A stretch of 64,000 bases of DNA from Neopusillimonas maritima (lineage in GTDB: Bacteria; Pseudomonadota; Gammaproteobacteria; Burkholderiales; Burkholderiaceae_B). The position numbers were made by a program, and so were the translations under genes. Under the pieces are notes generated by a model. That model worked only from the letters and a program-made list of their open reading frames with translations. It did not search any database and was not told the DNA's origin. Within the stretch, counting starts at the first letter, position 1, and each line of letters begins with the position of its first letter. The stretch lies in the NCBI RefSeq assembly GCF_003576595.1, contig NZ_NQOU01000001.1:126337-190336 (forward strand), written 5' to 3'. Positions 16,521 to 26,045 of this stretch are shown here, piece by piece.

Positions 16521-19448
16521 ATGACCTTACTGCTGATCCTGGCTTTACCTTTTCTGGGAAGTATTATTGCGGCGTTTCTACCCAGTAACGCGCGTAACAT
16601 CGAAGCATGGCTGGCCGGTTTCATCGCGCTGGGCTGCGCGGGTTTGTTGGCGGGGTTTTATCCACAAGTGGCGGCCGGCGAAGTTATTGAGCTCAAACTA
16701 GCCTGGATTCCTTCCGCGCTGGAAATCGACTTTGTTTTACGTTTAGACGGCTATGCATGGCTCTTTGCCATGCTGGTTTCCATCATGGGCGCACTGATTG
16801 TGCTGTACGCACGCTATTACATGTCGCCCAAAGATCCAGTGCCCAGGTTCTTTTCATTTTTCTTGCTGTTCATGGGCTCCATGCTGGGTGTGGTTTTATC
16901 CGGCAATCTCATTCAGTTGGTGGTGTTCTGGGAACTCACCAGTTTGTCGTCTTTCATGCTCATTGCCTATTGGAACCACCGGCTTGACGCCCGCCGGGGC
17001 GCCCGAATGGCCCTAACCATTACCGGTATGGGCGGGCTGTGCCTGCTGGCAGGCATGCTGATGCTGGGTCACGTAGCCGGCAGTTACGACCTCGATAAAG
17101 TGTTGGCGGCGGGTGAGCAAATCCGCGCCCACCCCTGGTATACGGCCATTATTATTTTGGTGGCGGTGGGCGCCCTGACCAAAAGTGCCCAATTTCCGTT
17201 TCATATCTGGCTGCCGAATGCCATGGCCGCCCCCACCCCAGTATCCGCTTATCTACATTCGGCCACTATGGTGAAAGCAGGTGTCTTCCTGCTCGCGCGT
17301 TTCTGGCCGGTCTTGGCCGGCACCGATGAATGGTTCTGGATTATTGGCGGCGCTGGGCTTATTACGCTGGTCATGGGTTCTTACGCCGCGATTTTCCAGA
17401 ATGACATGAAAGGGGTGCTGGCCTACTCCACCATTGGGCATCTGGGCCTGATTACCCTGCTGCTGGGCATGAATAGTACCTTGGGCCTAATTGCTGCTGT
17501 CTTCCACATGATGAATCACGCCACATTCAAAGCGTCGCTGTTCATGGCTGCGGGCATTGTCGACCACGAAACAGGCACCCGGGACATGTCGAGGCTATCG
17601 GGTTTACGACACGCCATGCCGGTGACCACCACCCTGGCGATTGTTGCGGCGGCATCCATGGCCGGCGTCCCCCTGCTGAACGGCTTTCTGTCGAAAGAAA
17701 TGTTTTTTGCAGAAACCGTATTCGTGGCGCAAGGTTCCATTATTGAACAAATTCTGCCGCTTTGCGCCGTGGTGGCCGGCGCCTTTGCGGTGACGTATTC
17801 CCTTCGCTTCATCTACACTGTTTTTTTCGGGCCCGTTGCCACCGACCTGCCCAAGGCCCCGCACGAACCCCCTTTCTGGATGCTGGTTCCCAGCGCCTTA
17901 TTGGTTCTAACCTGCCTGGTCGTGGGGATCTTCCCCCGCTACACATTGGGCCCACTCCTCCTGTCGGCCTCTAATTCCATCCTGGGTGCCGACACACCAC
18001 CCTACAGCCTCAAGGTTTGGCACGGATTCAATCTGCCCCTGGTCATGAGCCTGGTCGCCCTGGCCGGTGGTATCGCCCTATGGCTCATCATGCGGCGCCT
18101 CGACAAAATGCATACCGGTCGCTCGCCGCTTCTTTACCGCCTGAACGGGCGCCAAACGTTCGAAGCCTTGCTTGAGTTTATCGATCGTGGCGCCTCACAT
18201 CTGCTAGACTGGGTTGCTTCAGTTCGTCTGCAAACACAACTGATGCTGGTGGTTGCAGTAACCGTCGTGGTTGCCGCCTTGCCCTTATTGGAAAATGGCT
18301 GGTGGCAGCCCGAACTGGCAACACCGGTTAACCTGTTTTTCCTGGTGTTGTGGATCGCCGGCGGAGCCTGTGCGGTAGGCGCTGCCGTTCAAGCCAAATA
18401 CCACCGTCCCGCTGCATTGGCCATGGCCGGTGGCGCCGGGCTCACCACGGCGATGACGTTCGCGTGGTTCTCAGCCCCCGATCTGGCCCTGACCCAATTA
18501 GTTGTGGAGGTGGTGACTGTTGTGCTTATTTTGCTGGGGCTGCGCTGGCTGCCGCCCCGTGTACGTGCAGAAGAAACGTACGTACTGGATCGCGTTAAAG
18601 CACTCACCCGACGTTCCCGCGACATCATTCTGGCCGTAGCCGGCGGCGCAGGCATTGCCGTGATCTCCTATGCCATCATGACACGCCCCTTCGACAACGA
18701 AATTTCTCGCTTTTTTGTTGCCAATTCGGTTCCTGAAGGGCATGGATCGAATGTGGTGAATGTCATTTTGGTCGATTTCCGCAGCTTCGACACCTTAGGG
18801 GAAATTTGCGTACTGGGTATTGTGGCGCTGATTGTCTATGCGTTGCTGCGTCGCTTCCGTCCGCCACCGGAAACCATTAAAGACGGCCCGTTACGTCGGC
18901 AAAAAGGAACAGGCCCCAATATTCCCGCAGAAGTGGAAAAGCCGGAACCGAAAGACGTATTAACGCCCAGTGGCCCGCTTAAAATACCAGCCGTTCTGGC
19001 CCGCCTTCTGCTACCCATGGCGGCGTTGGTTTCATTGTTTTTCCTTTTGCGAGGCCATAACCTGCCCGGCGGCGGCTTTATTGCCGGCCTTATTTTTGCC
19101 ACCGCCATCATTTTGCAATATGTTGTGGGCGGTGTGCTGTGGGTCGAGGCCAGGCAAAACCTGAAACCCCAGTACTGGATGGGAATCGGTCTTTTAGTTT
19201 CAGCCGGCGCCGCGCTATCGGCCTGGTGGAGCATGCGCCCCTTTCTTTCCGCCTTCAAGCTTGAAGTGGCCATCCCGGGGGTCGGCATCATGCCTATTTC
19301 AACCGTGCTGATTTTCGATATTGGCGTTTATATGCTGGTCATCGGTTCAACCGTGCTGATTTTAGTGGCGCTTGCTCACCAGTCGCTGCGCTTCCGGCGT
19401 AAACCTGCCCCGGCACGCCCGACCCCCAGCCCAGAGGAGGCCGGCTAA
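16521..19448 (+). CDS. mrpA: Mrp/Pha Na+(K+)/H+ antiporter subunit A fused to B
   Basis: 975-residue membrane protein, first of the six-gene Mrp antiporter operon. The N-terminal ~500 residues are a NuoL-like proton-pumping unit (SAQFPFHIWLPNAMAAPTPV, HSATMVKAGVFLLAR). After further helices the C-terminal ~170 residues (FFLLRGHNLPGGGFIAGLI, an MnhB/MrpB motif) correspond to the separate MrpB of other bacteria, which makes this the fused PhaAB-type (group 2) layout known from Sinorhizobium. With the other subunits it exchanges Na+ or K+ for protons and supports alkaline or salt tolerance. The stop overlaps the next start by one base. Confidence 0.95.
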   Translation: MTLLLILALPFLGSIIAAFLPSNARNIEAWLAGFIALGCAGLLAGFYPQVAAGEVIELKLAWIPSALEIDFVLRLDGYAWLFAMLVSIMGALIVLYARYYMSPKDPVPRFFSFFLLFMGSMLGVVLSGNLIQLVVFWELTSLSSFMLIAYWNHRLDARRGARMALTITGMGGLCLLAGMLMLGHVAGSYDLDKVLAAGEQIRAHPWYTAIIILVAVGALTKSAQFPFHIWLPNAMAAPTPVSAYLHSATMVKAGVFLLARFWPVLAGTDEWFWIIGGAGLITLVMGSYAAIFQNDMKGVLAYSTIGHLGLITLLLGMNSTLGLIAAVFHMMNHATFKASLFMAAGIVDHETGTRDMSRLSGLRHAMPVTTTLAIVAAASMAGVPLLNGFLSKEMFFAETVFVAQGSIIEQILPLCAVVAGAFAVTYSLRFIYTVFFGPVATDLPKAPHEPPFWMLVPSALLVLTCLVVGIFPRYTLGPLLLSASNSILGADTPPYSLKVWHGFNLPLVMSLVALAGGIALWLIMRRLDKMHTGRSPLLYRLNGRQTFEALLEFIDRGASHLLDWVASVRLQTQLMLVVAVTVVVAALPLLENGWWQPELATPVNLFFLVLWIAGGACAVGAAVQAKYHRPAALAMAGGAGLTTAMTFAWFSAPDLALTQLVVEVVTVVLILLGLRWLPPRVRAEETYVLDRVKALTRRSRDIILAVAGGAGIAVISYAIMTRPFDNEISRFFVANSVPEGHGSNVVNVILVDFRSFDTLGEICVLGIVALIVYALLRRFRPPPETIKDGPLRRQKGTGPNIPAEVEKPEPKDVLTPSGPLKIPAVLARLLLPMAALVSLFFLLRGHNLPGGGFIAGLIFATAIILQYVVGGVLWVEARQNLKPQYWMGIGLLVSAGAALSAWWSMRPFLSAFKLEVAIPGVGIMPISTVLIFDIGVYMLVIGSTVLILVALAHQSLRFRRKPAPARPTPSPEEAG

Positions 19449-19792
19449 TGGAAATTGTTCTGGCATTGGCCATCGGTGTATTAACCGGCTCCGGTATCTG
19501 GCTTATTTTGCGCCCTCGCACTTTTCAGGTCATCATGGGGCTCACGTTACTGTCCTACGCCGTCAATTTATTCATCTTTTCTATGGGGCGGCTTACGATC
19601 GGCGCGCCACCGGTTATCGATGAAGCAAAAGGGCTGGATCCGGCACTTTACGCCGACCCGGTTCCCCAGGCACTGGTGCTCACTGCCATTGTCATTAGTT
19701 TCGCCACCACGGCATTGTTCCTGGTCGTTCTGCTGGCATCGCGCGGCTTGGCCGGAAATGACCATGTCGATGGGCGGGAGGCGGATCTGTGA
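19448..19792 (+). CDS. mrpC: Mrp antiporter subunit C
   Basis: 114 residues, three membrane helices, NuoK-like (GVLTGSGIWLILRPRTFQVI; LTAIVISFATTALFLVVL). Third functional part of the Mrp complex and essential for its assembly in studied species. The start ATG shares one base with the mrpA stop, and its stop overlaps the mrpD start by four bases, so translation is coupled along the operon. Confidence 0.94.
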   Translation: MEIVLALAIGVLTGSGIWLILRPRTFQVIMGLTLLSYAVNLFIFSMGRLTIGAPPVIDEAKGLDPALYADPVPQALVLTAIVISFATTALFLVVLLASRGLAGNDHVDGREADL

Positions 19793-21426
19793 ACGCCCTG
19801 CTGACCCACTTCCCTATTTTGCCGGTCGTTATTCCCCTGGTTGTAGGGGGATTGCTGATTGTTATTAAAGACACGCATCGCCATTTCCGACTGGCGCTGT
19901 CGTTCGCCTCGATTGCGTTGCAATTGGCGGTTGCCATTCAACTCTTGTTCATCACGTCGGGGTACCAGCCCGATCTCTGGCCTTACCAGGTTGCGGTGTA
20001 CTTATTAGGCGACTGGCCGGCGCCATTCGGCATTGTTGCGGTTGCCGACCGCCTGGCCGCCGTCATGCTCACGCTCACGGCTTTCCTGGGGCTCACTGTT
20101 CTCATGTATTCCACGGCACGCTGGGATCGCGCGGGCGTGCACTTTCTGCCGCTCTTTCAATTTTTGTTAATGGGACTGAACGGTGCATTTTTAACCGGCG
20201 ACCTTTTCAACCTGTTTGTATTTTTCGAAGTCATGCTGGCGGCCTCTTACGGCTTAATGTTGCATGGTTCCGGAGAAATGAGGGTGACGTCCGGCTTGCA
20301 TTACATTGCGGTCAACCTGGTTGCCTCATTGCTATTACTCATCGCCATCGCCCTGATTTATGGTGTCACCGGCACCTTGAACATGGCCGATTTGGCCATT
20401 CGAGCCGGTGAGCTTCAGGCAGGCGACCGGCGTTTGTTTGAAACCGCCGCCGCCATACTTGGAGTGGCCTTTCTTATTAAAGCCGCCGCCTGGCCTTTGA
20501 ATTTTTGGCTGGCACCCGCCTACGCAAACGCCTGCCCTCCTGTTGCAGCGGTATTCTGCATTATGACCAAAGTGGGCATTTACGCCCTGCTGCGCCTGGG
20601 CTCGTTATTGCAGCCCACCGGAGCCCCGGCCGCGTTTGGCGGCGAATGGATGTACCCGGTCGGTCTAGCCACCCTTATATTCGGCACCATCGGCATATTG
20701 GCTGCCTACCATGCAGAGCGCGTCGCCTCGTACTGCGTCATCATTTCAGCGGGTACCCTGCTATCGGCGTTGGGAATGCCCGGAGTCGCCATGACTGGGC
20801 CGGCGTTGTTCTATTTAATCAGCTCCGTCGTCGCAACAGCGGCATTCTTCCTGCTGCTTGAAATGGTTGAACGCACCCGTAGCGTCGGCGCCGATATTCT
20901 GGCGGTCAGTATGGAAGCATTCGACCTGGACGACCCCGACGCCAACCTGTCGGAACGTACCGACACCGTGGTGGGCGTCGCCATTCCCGCCGCCATGGCG
21001 TTTCTGGGTCTGAGCTTTATTGCCAGCGCCATTTTAATTGCCGGACTTCCGCCCTTGTCGGGTTTTGTGGCCAAATTTTCTTTGTTATCGGCAGCTTTTC
21101 AAACCTCTGAAACCATGCCCTCAATGGCGGCATGGTTCCTGGTTGGCGCTGTTCTGTTTGCCAGTCTGGCGGCCATTCTTGCTTTGGCGCGTACCGGCAT
21201 TCGCCTTTTTTGGGCAAATGAAACGGTTACGCCACGTTTACGCGTCAGTGAGGCCACACCGGTGGCCGCGCTGGTATTTGCCGGCATTGCCCTGGCTATC
21301 TGGGCTGGGCCGGTACTGGACTTCATGAACGAAACAGCCATCTCACTGGACAATCCCGAGACCTATATTGATGCCGTCCTGTCGCATGACCCTGTACGTA
21401 AACTGGGGAACGGAGGCGGGTCATGA
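19789..21426 (+). CDS. mrpD: Mrp antiporter subunit D
   Basis: 545 residues, NuoM/N-like with about 14 membrane helices; conserved features are LTGDLFNLFVFFEVMLAASY and the ion-path lysine region LIKAAAWPLNFWLAPAYANA. Together with MrpA it carries the proton and cation paths. It overlaps mrpC and mrpE by four bases on either side. A polar insert (SMEAFDLDDPDANLSERTD, near residue 375) lies between two late helices. Confidence 0.94.
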   Translation: MNALLTHFPILPVVIPLVVGGLLIVIKDTHRHFRLALSFASIALQLAVAIQLLFITSGYQPDLWPYQVAVYLLGDWPAPFGIVAVADRLAAVMLTLTAFLGLTVLMYSTARWDRAGVHFLPLFQFLLMGLNGAFLTGDLFNLFVFFEVMLAASYGLMLHGSGEMRVTSGLHYIAVNLVASLLLLIAIALIYGVTGTLNMADLAIRAGELQAGDRRLFETAAAILGVAFLIKAAAWPLNFWLAPAYANACPPVAAVFCIMTKVGIYALLRLGSLLQPTGAPAAFGGEWMYPVGLATLIFGTIGILAAYHAERVASYCVIISAGTLLSALGMPGVAMTGPALFYLISSVVATAAFFLLLEMVERTRSVGADILAVSMEAFDLDDPDANLSERTDTVVGVAIPAAMAFLGLSFIASAILIAGLPPLSGFVAKFSLLSAAFQTSETMPSMAAWFLVGAVLFASLAAILALARTGIRLFWANETVTPRLRVSEATPVAALVFAGIALAIWAGPVLDFMNETAISLDNPETYIDAVLSHDPVRKLGNGGGS

Positions 21427-21908
21427 AAAAAGTGATTAACTGGTTAATGCTGCCGGCGCTGTTAACCGTGTTATGGCTACTGCTTAACCAAACATTGGCA
21501 TGGTCCCAGGTTGTATTAGGTGCGGTGTTGTCGCTGCTACTTGCTTGGGCGGCCATGGCCTTGCGCCCATTGCGCTCGCATCCCAAAAAACCGCTTGTCA
21601 TTATCAGTTTGTTTTTTAAAGTCGTCGTCGACATTACAAAGTCAAACATTGCCGTTTTCAAGATTATCTGGTTCAAGCCGGCCAATCACACGCCGGGATT
21701 TATCCGCATTCCACTTGAACTTAAAGACCCGCACGGCTTGGCGGCTTTGGCTTGCATCCTAACGTATACGCCGGGTACGGTCTGGTCGGGATATTCCGAC
21801 GAAAGCGGCGTCATGACCCTGCATGTACTCGACCTGGAAGACACTCAAGTTTGGATTGACCTCGTTAAAAACCGTTATGAACGCCCACTGATGGAGATTT
21901 TCGAATGA
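21423..21908 (+). CDS. mrpE: Mrp antiporter subunit E
   Basis: 161 residues with two or three N-terminal membrane helices and the MrpE motif around CILTYTPGTVWSGYSDE, ending in a soluble tail. It belongs to the Mrp complex. Four-base overlaps with both mrpD and mrpF. Confidence 0.93.
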   Translation: MKKVINWLMLPALLTVLWLLLNQTLAWSQVVLGAVLSLLLAWAAMALRPLRSHPKKPLVIISLFFKVVVDITKSNIAVFKIIWFKPANHTPGFIRIPLELKDPHGLAALACILTYTPGTVWSGYSDESGVMTLHVLDLEDTQVWIDLVKNRYERPLMEIFE

Positions 21909-22189
21909 TGGATACCGTTCTGATCTGGGCCGGCACGTTCGCCCTGTTTTGTTTTGCCCTGGCCTTCACCTGCGCCACCATACGCCTGCTGCTGGGCCCC
22001 ACGCCTCAAGATCGCGTATTGGCGGTGGACACCATGTATATCAATGGGATTTGCATCGTCCTGGTGCTAGGGGTGAATTTTGCCACCAGCGTTTACTTCG
22101 ATATCGCCCTTGTTATGGCGCTGTTCGGCTTTATCAGCTCGTCGGTCATGGCTAAATTCCTGTTTAAAGGCGAGGTCATTCAGCCATGA
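21905..22189 (+). CDS. mrpF: Mrp antiporter subunit F
   Basis: 94 residues, three membrane helices, with the MrpF motif LLLGPTPQDRVLAVDTM. Small subunit of the antiporter, linked in some species to cholate or Na+ efflux. Four-base overlaps with mrpE and mrpG. Confidence 0.93.
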   Translation: MMDTVLIWAGTFALFCFALAFTCATIRLLLGPTPQDRVLAVDTMYINGICIVLVLGVNFATSVYFDIALVMALFGFISSSVMAKFLFKGEVIQP

Positions 22190-22533
22190 ACAGTCTGCCT
22201 CTATGGGCTTCGATCCCGGCCACACTTATGTTGATTGTCAGCGGCGTTCTAACCCTAACCGGGTCACTGGGCTTGTTGCGTTTCAAGCGGTTCTACTCGC
22301 GCATGCATGCCCCCACCCTGGGTAACACACTGGGTGTCACGTTAGTCTTGCTTTCCTCAGCACTTGTCTCCAGCGCCCTGTTGCAACGCGCGGTTATTCA
22401 CGAACTTCTTATCACTTTCTTTCTGATTGTGACATCGCCGATTACCGCGATTTTGCTCATGCAAGCCGGGCTACGCCGCGACCCGCGCCAGCCTTTGTCG
22501 AATGACAGCCACGATGTCGTCGACTCTGACTGA
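22186..22533 (+). CDS. mrpG: Mrp antiporter subunit G
   Basis: 115 residues, three membrane helices, with the MrpG motif GSLGLLRFKRFYSRMHAPTLGNTLG. Last gene of the operon; its start overlaps mrpF by four bases. No clear terminator is visible behind it; a promoter for the next gene begins 24 bases downstream. Confidence 0.93.
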   Translation: MNSLPLWASIPATLMLIVSGVLTLTGSLGLLRFKRFYSRMHAPTLGNTLGVTLVLLSSALVSSALLQRAVIHELLITFFLIVTSPITAILLMQAGLRRDPRQPLSNDSHDVVDSD

Positions 22534-22557
22534 AAACTTTTTTTACGTTTAGGGTAG

Positions 22558-22586
22558 TTAAGAATTAGGGTTTGTGCCAATATAAA
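22558..22586 (+). promoter_or_regulatory. Probable sigma-70 promoter of the secreted Cys-protein gene
   Basis: TTAAGA and TATAAA spaced by 17 bases, 32 bases before an ATG preceded by GGAGG. Confidence 0.55.
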
Positions 22587-22617
22587 AGCGTGTTATTCAT
22601 CCTTAACGGAGGGAACA

Positions 22618-23004
22618 ATGACAAGCACAAAACGAATTGGTATCTTAACTTTGGCCTTGGGCGGCGTTTTTGCCATGGCGAGCGCCAACGCTCAAACCCA
22701 AACACCCGAACAGCGTTACCAACAAGAACTACGTCAATGCGAGCAGCTTAGCCCAACCGTGGATATGCAGGCATGTAAACGCGAAGCCGGCGCTGCACTG
22801 CAAGCCTCCCGACGTGGCAACCTGCAAAACCACAACGGTATGAATTACGATCAAAACAGAACAGAACGGTGCGCGGCATTACCCGCCGGCCAGCGTGATG
22901 AATGCATGATGCAAATGTCGGGCCAAAACACCCGCACCATGGGGAGCGTTGAAGAAGGCGGCATTTTGCGGGAAACAACCATTACCGTTCCGGCAACCCA
23001 GTAA
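22618..23004 (+). CDS. Small secreted protein with two cysteine pairs, function unknown
   Basis: 128 residues with a signal peptide (LALGGVFAMASANA, cleavage before QTQTP). The mature part has four Cys in two similar segments, RQCEQLSPTVDMQAC and ERCAALPAGQRDEC, which look like a duplicated C-x10/11-C helix hairpin. Proteins of this type are common periplasmic unknowns in Burkholderiales, by memory. It has its own promoter and a GGAGG ribosome site and ends 23 bases before the convergent kup end. Confidence 0.75.
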   Translation: MTSTKRIGILTLALGGVFAMASANAQTQTPEQRYQQELRQCEQLSPTVDMQACKREAGAALQASRRGNLQNHNGMNYDQNRTERCAALPAGQRDECMMQMSGQNTRTMGSVEEGGILRETTITVPATQ

Positions 23005-23027
23005 CACTGCCTGGTATGCGGTTCGGG

Positions 23028-24926
23028 CTAAAGCTCGAGCTGCATTCCCATTTCCACCACCTTATTCGGTGGAATCTTGTAGAACCGTGTACTACGCGCC
23101 GCGTTACGGGCCATGAAGGCAAACAACACACGACGCCAACGCTGATGCCACGCAATTTTGCGTACCACAATAATGCTTTGACGCGATAAGAAGTAAGACA
23201 TTTGCATCGGCTCAAGCTCGACTTCCGGATGTTCCTGAGCAACCTGCTCCAGCAGCTGCGGCACATTGGGCTCTTGCTTAAAACCCCAACGCGCCACGAT
23301 TTGCCACGATGACCGACTGATGTGCTCCAACTGGTAGCGCTCGGTATACGAAACGTAAGGTACGTCGGCCACGTCAACCGTAACAAACAAAACGTGCTCA
23401 TGCAGAACTTTGTTGTGTTTCAAATTGTGCAGCAATGCCGGCGGCACTGTGTTCACAATCATGCTCATGAAAACAGCGGTGCCGGGAACCCGATTGGGCG
23501 GATATTCCTCGAGGCCCTGCATAAACTGCTTTAGCGGCTGCTGGCCATCGGCCAACGTATGATGAATTTGATCGCGTCCGGTTTTCCAGGTCAACATTAA
23601 TGTTAGCAACACGATCGCAATCGAAAACGGCAACCAACCCCCATCGACAATTTTTTGCGTATTCGACGTGAACAACAAAATGTCGATGAGCAAAAACAAA
23701 GTTAGCAGCACAAACCAACCCGCCCGACGCAAACCGGTACTACCGCGCGGAAGGACGGAAAATGCCAGCAGGGTTGTCATAAGCATGGTGGCCGTTACGG
23801 CAAAGCCATAAGCACTGGCCAAGTTCGCCGAAGATTGAAACCCCAGCACGAGGACCATGACCCCAACAAACAACGCCTGGTTCACCCGCGGAAGAAAAAT
23901 TTGCCCTTCTTCTTTTGCGGATGTATGCAAAATTTCCATACGTGGCCAGAATCCAAGTTGTACCGCCTGGCGCGTAACCGAAAAAGCGCCTGAAATAACG
24001 GCCTGAGATGCAATAACGGTTGCCATCGTGGCCAAAACAACCAGAGGAATCAGCCCCCATGAGGGCGCCATAAGAAAGAAAGGGTTACGCAACGTGGAAG
24101 GGTCGGCAATTAAAAGCGCCCCTTGCCCGAAATAACACAACAACAAGCCTGGCAAAACAATGCCGAACCATGCGCGGCGGATGGCACTGCGGCCGTAATG
24201 CCCCATGTCGGCGTAAAGCGTTTCCGAACCCGTTAGCGCCAACACCACCGCACCCAGCAACAAATAAGTGCTGAAAGGTGCGTCATCCATAAGCCGAAGC
24301 GCCCATAGGGGATTCAGGGCCAAAAGAATATCCGGTGTCTGAAAAATACGCCAGGCCCCCAAAATACCGATTACGGTAAACCAGACCAGCATAATCGGAC
24401 CGAAAAACTTGCCAATTGCACCGGTTCCGTGACGCTGCACCAGAAACAAGGCAATGATCAGGCCCGCGGCGATGGGCACAACCCAGTCGTCGAACGTGTG
24501 GGAAACAACACTGACCCCTTCTACCGCAGACAGCACCGAGATTGCGGGGGTAATTACGCTATCGCCATAAAACAAACAGGCCCCGATGAGCCCAAGTACC
24601 GTAATCACCCAGCGTTTGCGACCTGAACGACCCCGCCCGGCCAGCTCCATTAACGAAAGTGTGCCCCCCTCGCCTTTGTTATCGGCCCTTAACATTAAGG
24701 TGACGTACTTAAGCGACACCACAATCATTAACAGCCAAAACAAAAGAGACAGAACGCCCAGAACCTCTTCAGTACTATAGGTGCCAAAATGGGATAAAGC
24801 CGCGCGAACGGTATAAAGCGGGCTGGTGCCAATATCGCCGTAAACCACGCCAAGCGCACCCACAACCAACGCAGAACGAGCGGTTGAACCTGTATGGCCG
24901 CTTTCCGACACCGAATGATTTGACAT
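23028..24926 (-). CDS. kup: Kup/TrkD potassium uptake protein
   Basis: 632 residues, twelve predicted membrane helices followed by a ~170-residue cytoplasmic tail, the usual Kup length. Family marks are GALGVVYGDIGTSPLYT near the N-terminus and DNKGEGGTLSLMELAGR in the first loop. It imports K+ with protons. It starts 30 bases after the sensor kinase stop in the same direction, so it may be read from the tonB-exbBD-regulator transcript. No strong ribosome site is visible before the ATG. Confidence 0.95.
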   Translation of the reverse strand: MSNHSVSESGHTGSTARSALVVGALGVVYGDIGTSPLYTVRAALSHFGTYSTEEVLGVLSLLFWLLMIVVSLKYVTLMLRADNKGEGGTLSLMELAGRGRSGRKRWVITVLGLIGACLFYGDSVITPAISVLSAVEGVSVVSHTFDDWVVPIAAGLIIALFLVQRHGTGAIGKFFGPIMLVWFTVIGILGAWRIFQTPDILLALNPLWALRLMDDAPFSTYLLLGAVVLALTGSETLYADMGHYGRSAIRRAWFGIVLPGLLLCYFGQGALLIADPSTLRNPFFLMAPSWGLIPLVVLATMATVIASQAVISGAFSVTRQAVQLGFWPRMEILHTSAKEEGQIFLPRVNQALFVGVMVLVLGFQSSANLASAYGFAVTATMLMTTLLAFSVLPRGSTGLRRAGWFVLLTLFLLIDILLFTSNTQKIVDGGWLPFSIAIVLLTLMLTWKTGRDQIHHTLADGQQPLKQFMQGLEEYPPNRVPGTAVFMSMIVNTVPPALLHNLKHNKVLHEHVLFVTVDVADVPYVSYTERYQLEHISRSSWQIVARWGFKQEPNVPQLLEQVAQEHPEVELEPMQMSYFLSRQSIIVVRKIAWHQRWRRVLFAFMARNAARSTRFYKIPPNKVVEMGMQLEL

Positions 24927-24956
24927 AAAAAACCTTGTTGAACACCGGGTAAAGGA

Positions 24957-26045
24957 TTAACCCCGGTTCAGCCCGGCACCGATGCGTGGGCCGGGAAACA
25001 CAATATTAATACGGGTGCCGCTAAACTCGGGACGACTAACCAGTTTCCAACCGGCACCATGCGCCTGCGCAATTTCCTGCACAATAGCCAGGCCCAACCC
25101 CGACCCTTCGCTCTCTGCTTTGGGCGCACGATAAAACGCCTCAAAAGCGCGCAACTGCGCTTCGGGAGCAATGCCACTGCCATTGTCCTCAACCGACATA
25201 GACGGCGGCGTTTGCCCCACATGCAATACGATACGGGTTGCGCCTTTAGCGTAGCGCAAAGCGTTATCAATCAAATTGCTTAGCAATGCCTCAAGCAACA
25301 AAGGATCGGCATCCACCCACACCGGAAACTCCGGCGCGTGCAACTGTAAATCAATCTTGTGCGACCGCGCAACCGGTACCCATTCCAACGCGGTTTGACG
25401 CACCCAATCGGCCAAATCAAGCCGACGGAACGTTTCCTTGATTTGCGCCGACGAATCGGCGCGCGCCAACACCAGCAATTGTTGGCCTAAACGAATCATT
25501 CGATCGGTTACCGCTTTGATGCGTTCAGCCCGCGCACGCACATCATCGGGCAGAGGTTGCGCCAGCATGAGCTCGCATTCAAGACGCAGGCCGGTTAATG
25601 GCGTTCGTAACTGATGCGCGGCATGACCCACGAAACGACGTTGCCCTTGGGTTGCCTCGTTCAAACGCGCAAGCAAATCGTTAATATGGTTAACAACGGG
25701 CGCCGCTTCGGTTGTTACTCCTTCGATACTCAACGGAGACAGATCATCGGCAGAGCGCTGCTGTATTTCGTCGGCCAGTTTGTTTACCGAGCTGAGCCCC
25801 GACTTAACGCCCACCACCAGAACCCAAATGAACAGCAGCACCAGAATGGCCTGGCCGGCAAGCATAATCCAGAAAATATCGCGCAGCACCCAGACCGACA
25901 AATTAATTCGGCTGGTAATGATCCATGTAACAGCCAGGTCGACCGCCACCAGAAACATAACCGGTGGCAGTAAACGGAGAATTAAATGTCGCGCCAGCGA
26001 CCCACGGGGAAAAAGCGTGCGCAAAGGTTTGAAATCAAGACGCAC
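24957..26045 (-). CDS. Sensor histidine kinase (TctE/QseC-like)
   Basis: Inner-membrane kinase of about 362 residues. Two membrane helices (about 18-40 and 50-75) enclose only a short periplasmic loop, so it probably senses within the membrane or cytoplasm. HisKA has AAHQLRTPLTGL with the phospho-His, followed by HATPase boxes DNALRYA, VEDNGSGI and GSGLGLAIV. I take the GTG at 26045, which overlaps the stop of the regulator gene by 11 bases; a further upstream frame start would overlap more. It partners the regulator directly before it. Confidence 0.85.
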   Translation of the reverse strand: MRLDFKPLRTLFPRGSLARHLILRLLPPVMFLVAVDLAVTWIITSRINLSVWVLRDIFWIMLAGQAILVLLFIWVLVVGVKSGLSSVNKLADEIQQRSADDLSPLSIEGVTTEAAPVVNHINDLLARLNEATQGQRRFVGHAAHQLRTPLTGLRLECELMLAQPLPDDVRARAERIKAVTDRMIRLGQQLLVLARADSSAQIKETFRRLDLADWVRQTALEWVPVARSHKIDLQLHAPEFPVWVDADPLLLEALLSNLIDNALRYAKGATRIVLHVGQTPPSMSVEDNGSGIAPEAQLRAFEAFYRAPKAESEGSGLGLAIVQEIAQAHGAGWKLVSRPEFSGTRINIVFPGPRIGAGLNRG

